Part shown: piece after piece, positions 34,260 to 41,766 of the stretch
Position numbering within the stretch: position 1 is the first letter of the stretch
Layout: the number at the start of each line of letters is the position of its first letter
Source of the DNA: CAWFNW01 sp963817405
GTDB lineage: Bacteria; Actinomycetota; Coriobacteriia; Anaerosomatales; Anaerosomataceae
Length of the DNA: 64,000 bases
Reading direction: 5' to 3'
Assembly (NCBI GenBank): GCA_963817405.1
Contig: CAWFNW010000002.1
Coordinates: 124,001 to 188,000, forward strand
The notes under the pieces: model-generated
The model's input: only the letters and a program-made list of their open reading frames with translations
Databases searched by the model: none
Told to the model about the DNA's origin: nothing
Made by a program: the position numbers and the translations under genes

Positions 34260-34943
34260 TTAGGCGGGTTTGCGCCCCGCCGCCCCCTCCATCAGGAAGG
34301 GAATCCTGTGGAGGCGCCGCATCTGGAAGCCGCTAGTCTCCGAAAACCCGGCGCGCGACAAGCACTCCGCCTGCTGCTCAGCTGTCCGGAAGCGCTCAGG
34401 CCCGCAATCCATGGCGTACCTCGCCCCTGACGCGAGCATCCCCGCGTCGCGCCCAAACTCCCCCATCGCAAACCACCCGCCGGGTACCAGCACGCGAACA
34501 ACCTCGTGCAGGAAGCTGCCGAGCGCCTCGGCGTCCAAGTACTTGATCATGGCATTTGAGATAACTGCGTCGAACGAGGAGTCCTTGAATGGGAGCTCTG
34601 TCGCGGACGCCTTCACCAGATGCAAGGAGGTTTCCGCGCTAACGACGCGCTCTAGACGCTCGCGAGCGACCTCAAGCTGCTTGCCCGATACGTCGACGCC
34701 AGCGAGCACCTCGCATCCGTGCCCCAAGCCGTGCGCTTCGGCCAGGTAAACGCCGCAGGCGCAACCGACATCCAAGAGCCGGGCGTGGGGCCCAGGAGCG
34801 ATTGCCCCTAAGAGATCAGGGAGATTGATGGCGCTCTGATGTCGCAAGTACCAGCGGGTGTACCAGCCCCAAGGAGTCCAGCTGGTCACCCATCGATCAT
34901 AGAGCTTGCCTATGTCGGTGTGTCTCGGCACAGGACCTCCCAT
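34260..34943 (-). CDS. SAM-dependent class I methyltransferase
   Basis: About 227 residues. The SAM-binding motif I is LLDVGCACGVYLAEA near residue 57; later motifs are LVKASATELPFKDSSFDAVI (post-II and II) and VVRVLVPGGWFAMGEFG. This is the Methyltransf_11/UbiE fold; the substrate is not evident. ATG 34943 is used; a GTG at 34946 is an alternative. The stop TAA lies within GCCTAACAAGCGCTTCC, an attC-like core, and the next 100 bases form an imperfect hairpin, so this gene may be an integron cassette. Codon use looks like that of its neighbours. Confidence 0.82.
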   Translation of the reverse strand: MGGPVPRHTDIGKLYDRWVTSWTPWGWYTRWYLRHQSAINLPDLLGAIAPGPHARLLDVGCACGVYLAEAHGLGHGCEVLAGVDVSGKQLEVARERLERVVSAETSLHLVKASATELPFKDSSFDAVISNAMIKYLDAEALGSFLHEVVRVLVPGGWFAMGEFGRDAGMLASGARYAMDCGPERFRTAEQQAECLSRAGFSETSGFQMRRLHRIPFLMEGAAGRKPA

Positions 34944-34989
34944 CACGCCGAAGAAGTGATTCTGCTCTCTGCTTCAGCAGGATATGACA

Positions 34990-35019
34990 AGAGACCCCGG
35001 CACGGTTGCCGGAGTCTCT
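34990..35019 (-). terminator. Hairpin terminator next to a tRNA 3'-end fragment
   Basis: On the minus strand GAGACTCCGGCAA-CCG-TGCCGGGGTCTC is followed by TTGTCATATCCTG. The stem is about 12 bp with one wobble. The right arm and tail, AGGATATGACAAGAGACCCC on the plus strand, recur exactly near 7107-7126, which suggests a common origin for the two terminators. Confidence 0.6.
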
Positions 35020-35027
35020 CATGATGT

Positions 35028-35056
35028 TGGTGGGCGCTAGAGGTTCTGAACCTCTG
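35028..35056 (-). other. tRNA 3'-end fragment with encoded CCA
   Basis: On the minus strand AGAGG-TTCAGAA-CCTCT forms a T-arm and is followed by AGCGCCC-ACCA, an acceptor 3' half with CCA. No matching 5' half (GGGCGCT) or anticodon arm lies upstream, where the RelE gene ends instead. This is the classic footprint of integration into a tRNA gene. A second fragment lies at 36956. Confidence 0.65.
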
Positions 35057-35097
35057 ACCGTGGGACGTGTCCGCGTATTGACTACTCAATCCGCTTG

Positions 35098-35403
35098 TTA
35101 GGTCAGTCCCGTCTCAAGTTCGTCTGGGTCAATCTGCTCGCTGCACCGACGCACTGTGAGGATCTCCGCCCCACCATCGGTGACGTCGTAGAAGACGCGG
35201 TAGGACTCGAAGACGAACTCGCGAGCGTGGGAAGGCTCGATGTCACGTCCATGCTTGCCGCTGAGCGGGAACGGACCCAACTGCTCGACCGCGTCGAAGA
35301 GCCGATCGACCCAGGCCTTTGCGGCCTGCGGGCTGTCCTGCGATATGTAGGCGGCTATCTCCACGACGCGGTCGAGCGCGTGCGGCGACCAGTCCACACT
35401 CAT
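35098..35403 (-). CDS. RelE/ParE family toxin
   Basis: 101 residues. The fold markers are WSPHALDRVVEIAAYIS (helix 1), the VDRLFDAVEQLGPFP helix, SGKHGRDIEP, and the strand pair REFVFESYRVFYDV / AEILTVRRCSEQ. These identify the RelE/ParE superfamily, whose members cleave mRNA on the ribosome or inhibit gyrase; the ParE/RelE split cannot be decided here. Its ATG overlaps the stop of the antitoxin gene (ATGA). The stop TAA lies in ACCTAACAAGCGG, an attC-like core. Confidence 0.88.
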   Translation of the reverse strand: MSVDWSPHALDRVVEIAAYISQDSPQAAKAWVDRLFDAVEQLGPFPLSGKHGRDIEPSHAREFVFESYRVFYDVTDGGAEILTVRRCSEQIDPDELETGLT

Positions 35404-35681
35404 CCCCGCAGCCGCCCGAGCACCTGGCGCTTCGCCTCGTCGTGCGCCACACCCTCGCCGGCAGCGAGCTGGTCGCGGGAGAGGGCGATGTCGTCGAGAA
35501 TGGCTAGTCGCTCGCGCATCGCCTCGAACTCGCGAATGCCCACCACGACCGCGACCCCGCGACCGTGTTGGGTGAGCACGAGCGGGCGCCTGGTGTCGTT
35601 GACCCGCTTGATGAAGGAGGCGACACCAGAGCGGAACTCCGAGAGCGGGCGGATGTCCTCATCGAGTCTGACCAGCTGCAT
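35400..35681 (-). CDS. Phd/YefM family antitoxin
   Basis: 93 residues. MQLVRLDEDIRPLSEFRSGV begins the Phd/YefM DNA-binding domain, followed by FIKRVNDTRRPLVLTQHGRG and VAVVVGIREFEAMRERL. The C-terminal helix region (LAAGEGVAHDEAKRQVLGRL) neutralises the toxin. It precedes the RelE/ParE gene with a 4-base overlap. Three CGTRCAACC repeats lie just upstream and are the probable sites of autoregulation. Confidence 0.9.
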   Translation of the reverse strand: MQLVRLDEDIRPLSEFRSGVASFIKRVNDTRRPLVLTQHGRGVAVVVGIREFEAMRERLAILDDIALSRDQLAAGEGVAHDEAKRQVLGRLRG

Positions 35682-35704
35682 GACTTCCTCCTAGTACGCG
35701 CTTA

Positions 35705-35745
35705 CGTACAACCTAGCGTACAACCGACGGGCCATACGTGCAACC
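35705..35745. promoter_or_regulatory. Triple direct repeat upstream of the Phd/RelE operon
   Basis: CGTACAACC occurs at 35705-35713 and 35717-35725, and CGTGCAACC at 35737-35745, with spacings of 12 and 20 bases. They lie 24-64 bases before the antitoxin start, where Phd/YefM proteins normally bind to repress their operon. Confidence 0.6.
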
Positions 35746-35764
35746 CGCGACACTCCAGGATCTG

Positions 35765-35857
35765 ACCTAACAACGCTTCCGTGGTCCGCATCACGGGAGA
35801 GGGCACGGCTCAACGACGCTGGCGCCGAGACCCTGTGTACGTCGCTTCTAGGCGACT
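35765..35857 (-). other. Candidate integron attC site
   Basis: Read on the minus strand, GCCTAGAAGCG (which holds the stop of the zinc-finger gene) opens and GGAAGCGTTGTTAGGT closes a segment of about 93 bases with imperfectly complementary ends. The last seven bases, GTTAGGT, fit the attC core GTTRRRY. Its position, between one minus-strand gene and the next, is that of an attC between cassettes. No integrase gene is in the window, so this is a candidate only. Confidence 0.4.
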
Positions 35858-36129
35858 TTGCCGGACAGCGCCCGCGCGCCGGTTCTCTGGCGCTGCGATG
35901 CGCGGTGCGCGATGTGCCACCCCGTGCCGAACGGGCACTGGTAGGCGTGCAGCGGAGTCTCGGACCTGTGCCGACGCTTGTTGCCTCGGTCGATCCTCTT
36001 GATGTCCGACTCTGCGCTGCGCCGGCTTCCGAACGCGAGCTTCCCGCAGTGCGTGCACACCTCGCGGAGGAGCACCACCTGCGGCGCATAGTCAGCATCA
36101 CGCTTTGGACGCTTGCCAAGCTGGTTCAC
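35848..36129 (-). CDS. Small zinc-finger-like protein
   Basis: 93 residues from GTG 36129. It contains CTHCGKLAFGSRRSAESDIK, then a basic segment RRHRSETPLHAYQCPFGTGW and HIAHRAS. Cysteine pairs CxxC and a downstream C with HxxxH make a probable zinc site. Short proteins with a CPxCxG...YxCPxGxGWHL layout are widespread in Actinobacteria and phages, with unknown function. The start is uncertain: an upstream extension to 36474 is not protein-like, and an in-frame GTG at residue 18 is possible. Confidence 0.6.
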   Translation of the reverse strand: MNQLGKRPKRDADYAPQVVLLREVCTHCGKLAFGSRRSAESDIKRIDRGNKRRHRSETPLHAYQCPFGTGWHIAHRASQRQRTGARALSGKVA

Positions 36130-36334
36130 CGTTGCACCCCCACCCAGGTCAACCACCGTTCGAGACGTTCCGACCTGTACATCATGGCGGGCGGGTCTGA
36201 CACGCTGCGCTTCACACACGACGCCTGCAGGTCCCCTCCGGCGGGCGTCGTGTTGCGTGGCGCAAGATCTCGGGTAGCAACAGTGACAAGGGGGAAGCGG
36301 CATTCCGCCGCTCAATCGAACAGGGGGGCTCGTC

Positions 36335-36646
36335 ATGAAACGCCTGCCACAGGCGTCCCGGACATCGGGACGCTTCTTCGCACCGCTCGTCCTTCTCGTG
36401 ACGTTGATGCTGTCACTGGGCTTCGCCGCGACTGCGTTCGCGACGGTCACGGTGATCGACGTCCCGGACAGCACCTACCTCGCCAGCACGACAAGGATTG
36501 ACTTCTCTGGCGTATCAGAAGGCGCGGCCATCGACCATGTCTCCGATTCCCAGCTCACAGTGTCGTTCCCGTGGATGCTGAAGTTCGCCATACACAGGAT
36601 GTGCAGGTGGGCCACAGTAGACGCATTTGTAGTCAAGGTCGCGTGA
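36335..36646 (+). CDS. Exported protein N-terminus, probably truncated
   Basis: 103 residues. A clear signal peptide (RFFAPLVLLVTLMLSLGFAA ending ATAFA) is followed by TVTVIDVPDSTYLASTTRID and FSGVSEGAAIDHVSDSQLTV. This start resembles exported proteins with a beta-sandwich (FDG-SEG type) N-terminus that normally continue for hundreds of residues. Here the frame changes character after VSFPW and stops. A strong ribosome site (AGGGGGG) and a GC-rich hairpin at 36216-36253 lie upstream. It is likely the broken 5' end of a larger gene. Confidence 0.5.
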   Translation: MKRLPQASRTSGRFFAPLVLLVTLMLSLGFAATAFATVTVIDVPDSTYLASTTRIDFSGVSEGAAIDHVSDSQLTVSFPWMLKFAIHRMCRWATVDAFVVKVA

Positions 36647-36742
36647 AATGATGCCGACTCCTAATGTGGCGTGCTGTGGTGGTATTGCTGCCAGTGGCAC
36701 GGCTGTTGCCTCGTCAGTGCCGCCATCGGTCGAGGGAGAATC

Positions 36743-36955
36743 ATGCGAGATTGGTGGTTCCATCTGCTTGTGGCCGTGGCCTGCGTCGGCGCGAGCATCG
36801 TTCGCGCAAGGGGTACGGATCAAAGGGGTATGCGTCGCTCGACTTCGTCACCCTGCGTCCATGACTGGGGAGTGGCAGAATCATCTACCGGTTGGGACCA
36901 GAAGTGCCGCAAATGTGGGGCATGGCGCTCCGGTTACGGTCGCACCTGGCGGTAG
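36743..36955 (+). CDS. Small membrane-linked zinc-ribbon protein (copy 1)
   Basis: 70 residues from ATG 36743, with GAGGGAGA before it. An N-terminal helix (WWFHLLVAVACVGASIV) leads to a C-terminal ribbon: CVHDWG, then GWDQKCRKCGAWRSGYGR. The last 20 residues match the protein at 47983 in all but a few positions. Both end a few bases from rearrangement features (a tRNA fragment here; palindrome H there). The family resembles short zinc-ribbon proteins of the DUF1660 type. Function unknown. Confidence 0.6.
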   Translation: MRDWWFHLLVAVACVGASIVRARGTDQRGMRRSTSSPCVHDWGVAESSTGWDQKCRKCGAWRSGYGRTWR

Positions 36956-36989
36956 CGGGCGCTAGAGGATTTGAACCTCCGACCTTGGG
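36956..36989 (-). other. Second tRNA 3'-end fragment
   Basis: On the minus strand GTCGGAGG-TTCAAAT-CCTCT-AGCGCCC-GC reads as a T-arm and the 3' half of an acceptor stem. The upstream bases belong to the 3' end of dinG, so no tRNA body is present. The acceptor half AGCGCCC and T-stem match the fragment at 35028, in the same orientation, 1.93 kb away. Confidence 0.6.
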
Positions 36990-37000
36990 ACTGTTCATTC

Positions 37001-39915
37001 TCAGGTCGCCTCGCCGTACCGCCGCGCGATCTCGTCGACGACCCGCTCGGCGGGCAGGCGCTCCACGTCCTGCACCGGGAGCGCTTCGAGGAAGCGCCGC
37101 GCATACGGCTTGGGGCCCGTGAGCCGGGCGTCCGCAAGCACCAGACACCCGGTGTCGGTGGCCGAGCGGATGAGCCGGCCCGCCGCCTGCTTCAGCTCGA
37201 GGATGGCTTCCGGCAGGTAGTAGTGCTCCCACCAGCGGGCGTCGCGCTCCTTGCGTTCCTCAAGCAGGGGGTCGGCAATCTGTCCGAACGGCAGCCGTGT
37301 CACCACGACACAGCGGAGCGTGTCCCCTTTCGCGTCGAAGCCCTCCCAGAAGGACTTCGTGGCGAAGAGCGAGACCCGCTCGTCCGCGAGGAACTCGTCG
37401 GCGACCCGCTTGCGCGACGTGCCGCTCGTCTGCGCGACCAGGCGCAGCCCCGCGCGTTCCAGCGGCATGACGAGACGGCGGTAGAGCTCCTCCATCTCGC
37501 GCCTGTTGGTGAAGAGCGTCAGCACCGAGCCCCCCATCGCCACGTGCACACCGTGCAGCAGCTGCTCGAGGTCCTCGAGGTAGCGCGGTGATCCCGGCTC
37601 GGCGATGTCGTCGGGCACGAAGACGGTCATCTGGCGCTCGAAGTCGTAGGACGAGGCAAGCCGCAGCGTGCGGTGGGAGCCCGGAGCGAGCCGGTCCAGC
37701 CCGACGGCCCGCTCGAAGTGACTGAAGTCGTCGCCGGCGGCGATCGTGGCCGAGGTGTACACGACGGAGCGGACTCGGGGGTAGAACGACTCGGCAAGGG
37801 CCTCCCCAACGTCCAGGAGCGCGGCTGCGAGCGACTCTTCCTGCACGTCGCGTCGACGGTTGACGGTGACGCTGCAGACGAGCCGGTCGTCCTCGCCGTC
37901 GAGGACGGTGGCGAGGCCCTCGAGTTGCGAGGCGATGCCCGTCATCTGGCCGGCCAGGTCCGAGCGTGCGTCGGTGAAGTCGTCGCCCGCCTCCTCCAGG
38001 AGCGTGATGACCTCGCCCGCGAGCGTGACGAGGCGTGCGAGCCGCTTGACGAGCGCCCTGCCGACGCCTGCCGCGGTGCTCCACGCGGCGGTCTCGCGCA
38101 CGCGCGGCGTGAGGCGGATAGAGGAGCGATCGTAGACGGTGTCGCGCGCCTCGCCGAGGTCCTTCACGAAGTCGAAGAAGGAATCCGCGACGGTGGCGGC
38201 TTCGGCGGCGACCTCGCGCATGTCGTCGATACGCGCGAGCAGGGGCTGCATGGTCTCCCCGCCCGCGAGCGCGACCTTCGTGCGCAGGCCGTCGAGCGAC
38301 CCGCCGCGCCCGCGCGTGTGAAGCGCCGCGAGGGCGCCCTTGCACTCGGCCCATGACGCACCCATGCGAGAGCTGGTCGCGCGCCTCGTCCTCGGCGGCG
38401 TGCGCCTCGTCCACCACCCAGTGGCGGATGGGCGGGAGGATGCCGCCGTCGGTGCCGAGATCGCGGAAGAGGAGCGCGTGGTTGGTGACGACGATGTGCG
38501 CGTTCACGGCCCGCCGGCGCTGGCCGTGGAGGTAGCAGAGGTTGGGGTAGAAGCGGCAGCGCTTCTTGGTGCAGTCCGCGACGGTGGCGCCGACGGCTCG
38601 CTTGAGCGGCGGGCACCAGTGGAGGTTCACCGCGTCGAGGTCGCCCCAGCCGGACTGCGCGACCCACGCGAGGAGCATGGCGGTGGCGTCGAGGCGGTCC
38701 TCGTCGTCGGCGGCGTCGAGGTTTCCGTCGGAGCGCGCGCTGGAACTTGCGGAGGCAGAGGTAGTGCTCGTAGCCCTTGAGCGCGACGTAGCGGAGGTTC
38801 TGGCCGAGGTCGTCACCGAGGTGCTCGGCGAGCGCGGGGAGCTCGCGGTAGAGGAGCTGGTCCATGAGCGTGTTCGTCTTGGTGGCGACGCCGACCGCCA
38901 CGCGGTTGGCGAGCGCGAGGTGGGCGGCCGGCACGAGGTAGGCGACCGACTTGCCGACGCCGGTGCCGGCCTCGACCGCCAGGTGCGTGTCCGAGCAGAA
39001 GGCCTGGAGGACGGCCTCGGCCATGCGGGCCTGCTCGTCGCGCGCCTCGTAGCCCGGGTACATGCGGCCGACGGTGCCGTCTGGGGTGAACTCGCAGAGC
39101 ACGGCGTCGTTGTCCGGGGCGTTGAGCGGCAGCTCGGCGGCGTCGAGCATGGCTTCGCCGCCGTCGCGGCGGAGGCGCTCGTGGCGGAGGGTCTTGAGGT
39201 CTGTTGGGGGATGCGGGCGCGCGCCGGCAACCTGCGAGATGACGCGGCGGAGCGGCCAGGTTTGCGGCGTGGCGCGCGCGAGCTCAGCGAGCACGGCGTC
39301 CGGGAGGTCTGCGAGGCCAGTGAGGAGGATGCGCCAGAGCGCGGCGAGCGCGTCCGCATCGTCGAGCGCTCGGTGGGCGCGGCCGTCGGGGAGCTGGAAG
39401 GCGGCCGAGAGGTCCGCGAGGCGGTGGCTGCGCATGCGCGGAAGGGCGATGCGGGCGAGGGCGAGGCTGTCGAGCCAGGTGCCGCGGAGGCGCGTGGGGC
39501 CGCAGCCCGCCGCGGCGAGGAAGTCGCGGTCGAAGCACGCGTTGTGGGCGACGAGGTCGCGGGGGCCGATGAAGTCCGCGATGGTGGCGATGACGCCTTC
39601 GATGACGGGGGCGTCGGCGACGTCTCGTTGGGTGATGCCGGTGAGCTGCGTCGTTTCCGGGGGGACGGGGTTCTGGGGGCGGACGAAGGTGCAGAAGCGG
39701 TCGAGCACCTCGGGGCCCCGGGTGAGGACGACGCCGACCTCGATGATCTCGTCGCGGCGGCGGTCGAAGCCGGTGGTCTCGAGGTCGATGAACGCGAGTT
39801 CGTCTTCGAACCCGAACACGGCGGCTTGGGCGCGCTGGGACAGCGTGGCGTACGCCGCGGCGATATCGGGGTCGGTTCCCGGCTGAAGGAGCCGGGCAAG
39901 CGCGTCATCGGTCAT
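37001..39915 (-). CDS. dinG: DinG-family helicase with N-terminal 3'-5' exonuclease domain, frame broken twice
   Basis: A fusion of a DnaQ-like exonuclease (residues about 35-200: FIDLETTGFDRRRDEIIEVG, HNACFDRDFL, HRALDDADAL) and an XPD/DinG-type helicase (Walker A VEAGTGVGKSVAYLVPAA, DEAH in WVVDEAHAAEDE, GFDAKGDTLRCVVVTRLPFG near the end). Extra bases near 38733 and 38366 split it into three frames; removing them gives 970 residues, as in Firmicutes-type DinG. FeS-domain cysteines are visible (ALKGYEHYLCLRK, CTKKRCRFYPNLC). It probably unwinds or trims damaged DNA. It lies alone on its strand before a tRNA fragment. Confidence 0.85.
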
Positions 39916-39991
39916 GCAGGCAGCGTAGCACGCGGGTGTGACTGCGGCGGCGTCGACGCGGGCGGGCTTGAGGGCTGTGACCGGAACGCAG

Positions 39992-40017
39992 ATGCGGCGC
40001 CCCGGAGGGCGCCGCAT
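39992..40017 (-). terminator. Hairpin terminator downstream of the gene at 40046
   Basis: ATGCGGCGCCC-CGGA-GGGCGCCGCAT forms an 11-bp perfect stem with a four-base loop, 28 bases after the stop codon of the minus-strand gene ending at 40046. The tail is not T-rich. Confidence 0.65.
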
Positions 40018-40045
40018 CGTTCAAGCTCGGTTCGTGCAAGAGCGA

Positions 40046-40588
40046 CTAGCCCATGCCACCGAGCACGCGAGACTTGACGACCCACTTACCGTCGACCTTC
40101 GTAAACGTCCACTTGTACTCGAAGTTGCCCGCGCTGGTCACCGCGGAACACGACACTGTGGTGTCTTCGCCCTCGGTGGTCGTGGCGCCCATTTCGTATC
40201 CCGTGATGCCGTAGCCGGCGATCTGGTCAGAGAACGACTGGAGGTCCTGCGAGGCCTTCTTGGCGGCCGGAAGCCTGTTGTAGGCGTCCTCGTACTTCTT
40301 GTCGACGAGGTCCTTGAAGTAGACCTCGACGAACTGCTCCGGTGTCTCGCCCTCGGGCACGCGGGTGGCCGTCGCGGGATCGAACGTGTCCGCAGTCGCG
40401 GTCCCCATCCCCGCAGGCGGCGTCTGGGCCCCGGTGGTGGGAGCGGTGGCCGTCGGGGTCGCGGTCTTGGCAGGGCCCTGCATCGCGATCGCCGCAACGA
40501 CGCCGATCAGGAGCACGACGATGACGCCCAACAGGATGTAGACGATCTTGTTGGGGCCGGCGGGAGCGCCGGTCTCAAGCTCTGACAT
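40046..40588 (-). CDS. Membrane-anchored exported protein (NTF2-like domain possible)
   Basis: 180 residues. One N-terminal helix (IVYILLGVIVVLLIGVVAAI) is followed by a threonine/proline-rich linker and a domain of about 110 residues: TPEQFVEVYFKDLVDKKYED, AYNRLPAAKKASQDLQSFSD, then strands NFEYKWTFTKVDGKWVVKSR. The helix-then-strand order, with a final sheet of the WxVxxV type, fits NTF2-like (DUF4878-like) extracytoplasmic domains. It is transcribed alone. Function unknown. Confidence 0.65.
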   Translation of the reverse strand: MSELETGAPAGPNKIVYILLGVIVVLLIGVVAAIAMQGPAKTATPTATAPTTGAQTPPAGMGTATADTFDPATATRVPEGETPEQFVEVYFKDLVDKKYEDAYNRLPAAKKASQDLQSFSDQIAGYGITGYEMGATTTEGEDTTVSCSAVTSAGNFEYKWTFTKVDGKWVVKSRVLGGMG

Positions 40589-40690
40589 AGGTGTTTCCTT
40601 CCTATCGCTTGCCTGAACTTCGCTGAATGCGTCCGACGAGCATACGCGGCTTGCGGGCGCTTCTCAACCTCACACGCTACAATCCAGCAC

Positions 40691-41362
40691 ATGGCACGCC
40701 AACGCAGTCTCTTCGACATCGTGGGTCCGATCATGGTCGGGCCCTCGTCAAGCCATACCGCCGGGGCAGCCCGCCTCGGTGCCCTCGCGCGTGCCGTCAC
40801 CGGTGGTACGCCTCAGCGTGTGCTCATCACGCTGCACGGCTCATTCGCGACGACCGGGCTTGGCCACGGCACCGATCGCGCGCTTGTTGCGGGGCTGCTC
40901 GGCATGAAGCCTGACGATGAGCGACTGCCTGATGCGCTCACTCTTGCTCAGACGGCCGGGATGCTCGTCGAGTTCGCGGAAGCGGACCTCGGCGAGGTGC
41001 ATCCCAACACGGCGCGGTTCGACATCGTGGACGCGGCGGGGCGGCCGTTCGTCATCCAGGGCTCGTCGCTTGGCGGCGGAACGGTGGTCGTCACGCTCCT
41101 CGACGACTTCCCGGTGGAAGTCACCGGGGAGTTGCCGGTGCTCGTCGTCATCCACCACGACCAGCCCGGCGTGGTTGCCGCCGTGACGGCTCGGCTTGCC
41201 GCCGCGGTCATCAACATCGCGTCGATGCAGGTGGCACGCGAGCGACGGGGCGCACGGGCTTTGATGCTCATCGAGACTGATGACGTCGTTGCCGATGAGG
41301 TGCGGAGGTCGATCGCCGCGCTTCAGGGCGTGAGCGAAGTCCGGATGATCCCGCGGGTCTAG
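40691..41362 (+). CDS. sdaAB: L-serine dehydratase, iron-sulfur type, beta subunit
   Basis: 223 residues. It starts SLFDIVGPIMVGPSSSHTAG, the conserved active-site segment that contributes the SSSHTAG loop, followed by HGSFATTGLGHGTDRALVAG and an ACT-type C-terminal domain (VLVVIHHDQPGVVAAVTARL, VARERRGARALMLIETDD). With the alpha subunit it converts L-serine to pyruvate and ammonia using a 4Fe-4S cluster. The alpha gene is 2.7 kb away at 44062 on the same strand, with the feo genes inserted on the other strand. A TACAAT hexamer lies at 40678-40683 just before the ATG. Confidence 0.93.
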   Translation: MARQRSLFDIVGPIMVGPSSSHTAGAARLGALARAVTGGTPQRVLITLHGSFATTGLGHGTDRALVAGLLGMKPDDERLPDALTLAQTAGMLVEFAEADLGEVHPNTARFDIVDAAGRPFVIQGSSLGGGTVVVTLLDDFPVEVTGELPVLVVIHHDQPGVVAAVTARLAAAVINIASMQVARERRGARALMLIETDDVVADEVRRSIAALQGVSEVRMIPRV

Positions 41363-41456
41363 CGCGGGGCGGCGGGCGGGAGCGCGGGGAGGAGCGCGGC
41401 GGGGCGGTGCGGCGGGCGGCGGGGGCGCGAGCGCGAGCTGGGTGTGCCTCTCGCGG

Positions 41457-41498
41457 ACTGTCTGGAAAGTTATCATATATGATAACTTCTCAGAGGGT
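41457..41498. repeat. Dispersed palindrome, copy G
   Basis: The inner arms are perfect here: AAGTTATCATA / TATGATAACTT at 41467-41488, followed by the intact right arm CTCAGAGGGT. The left arm has diverged. It lies 95 bases after the serine dehydratase beta gene and 68 bases from the 3' end of the cysteine-rich peptide gene. Confidence 0.82.
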
Positions 41499-41565
41499 GC
41501 CGCGCGGGTTGCGTCGGGGTTGCCCTCCAGATCGTGGAGCGCCGTGGCAGCCGGAGAGGTGCCGC

Positions 41566-41766
41566 TTAGCCGCAGGACTTCGCACTGCACGTGCGGCACG
41601 CGCCGCTGCAGCCCGTCAGCCTGAGCGCGTTGCAGCACGGGCAGCGAAGCGCGCCGGAGACGAATCCGCAGGTGGGACACGGCGACTCGGGCAGCGGCGA
41701 GCGGAGCTGAGGCGCGGCGGGGGTGGGGACGGCGCTGGGGGTCGCGCTCGGGGTTGTGCGTCTCAT
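41566..41766 (-). CDS. Cysteine-rich peptide translationally coupled to feoB
   Basis: 66 residues. A proline/threonine-rich start is followed by CPTCGFVSGALRCPCCNAL and CSGACRTCSAKSCG, ten cysteines in total. The ATG overlaps the feoB stop (ATGA), so synthesis follows FeoB. Such cysteine-rich tails or small proteins after feoB (FeoC-like) are known in other bacteria and are thought to regulate or deliver iron to FeoB; sequence similarity to FeoC itself is not visible. A zinc-ribbon or Fe-S role is equally possible. Confidence 0.7.
   Translation of the reverse strand: MRRTTPSATPSAVPTPAAPQLRSPLPESPCPTCGFVSGALRCPCCNALRLTGCSGACRTCSAKSCG

Noticed and set aside
36130..36474. Long upstream extension of the zinc-finger gene ending at 35848
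   Set aside because: The composition is not protein-like and the segment holds a strong hairpin (36216-36253). The GTG at 36129 gives a normal small protein.
36515..36823. Minus-strand frame with CVYCG and histidines
   Set aside because: It overlaps two plus-strand genes with better starts, and only one half of a zinc site is visible.
28565..38370. Programmed +1 frameshifting at TCTCGCATGG as a regulatory system
   Set aside because: Only two of ten breaks share this context and no slippery codon, stop codon or stimulatory element recurs. Insertion error explains all ten with fewer assumptions.
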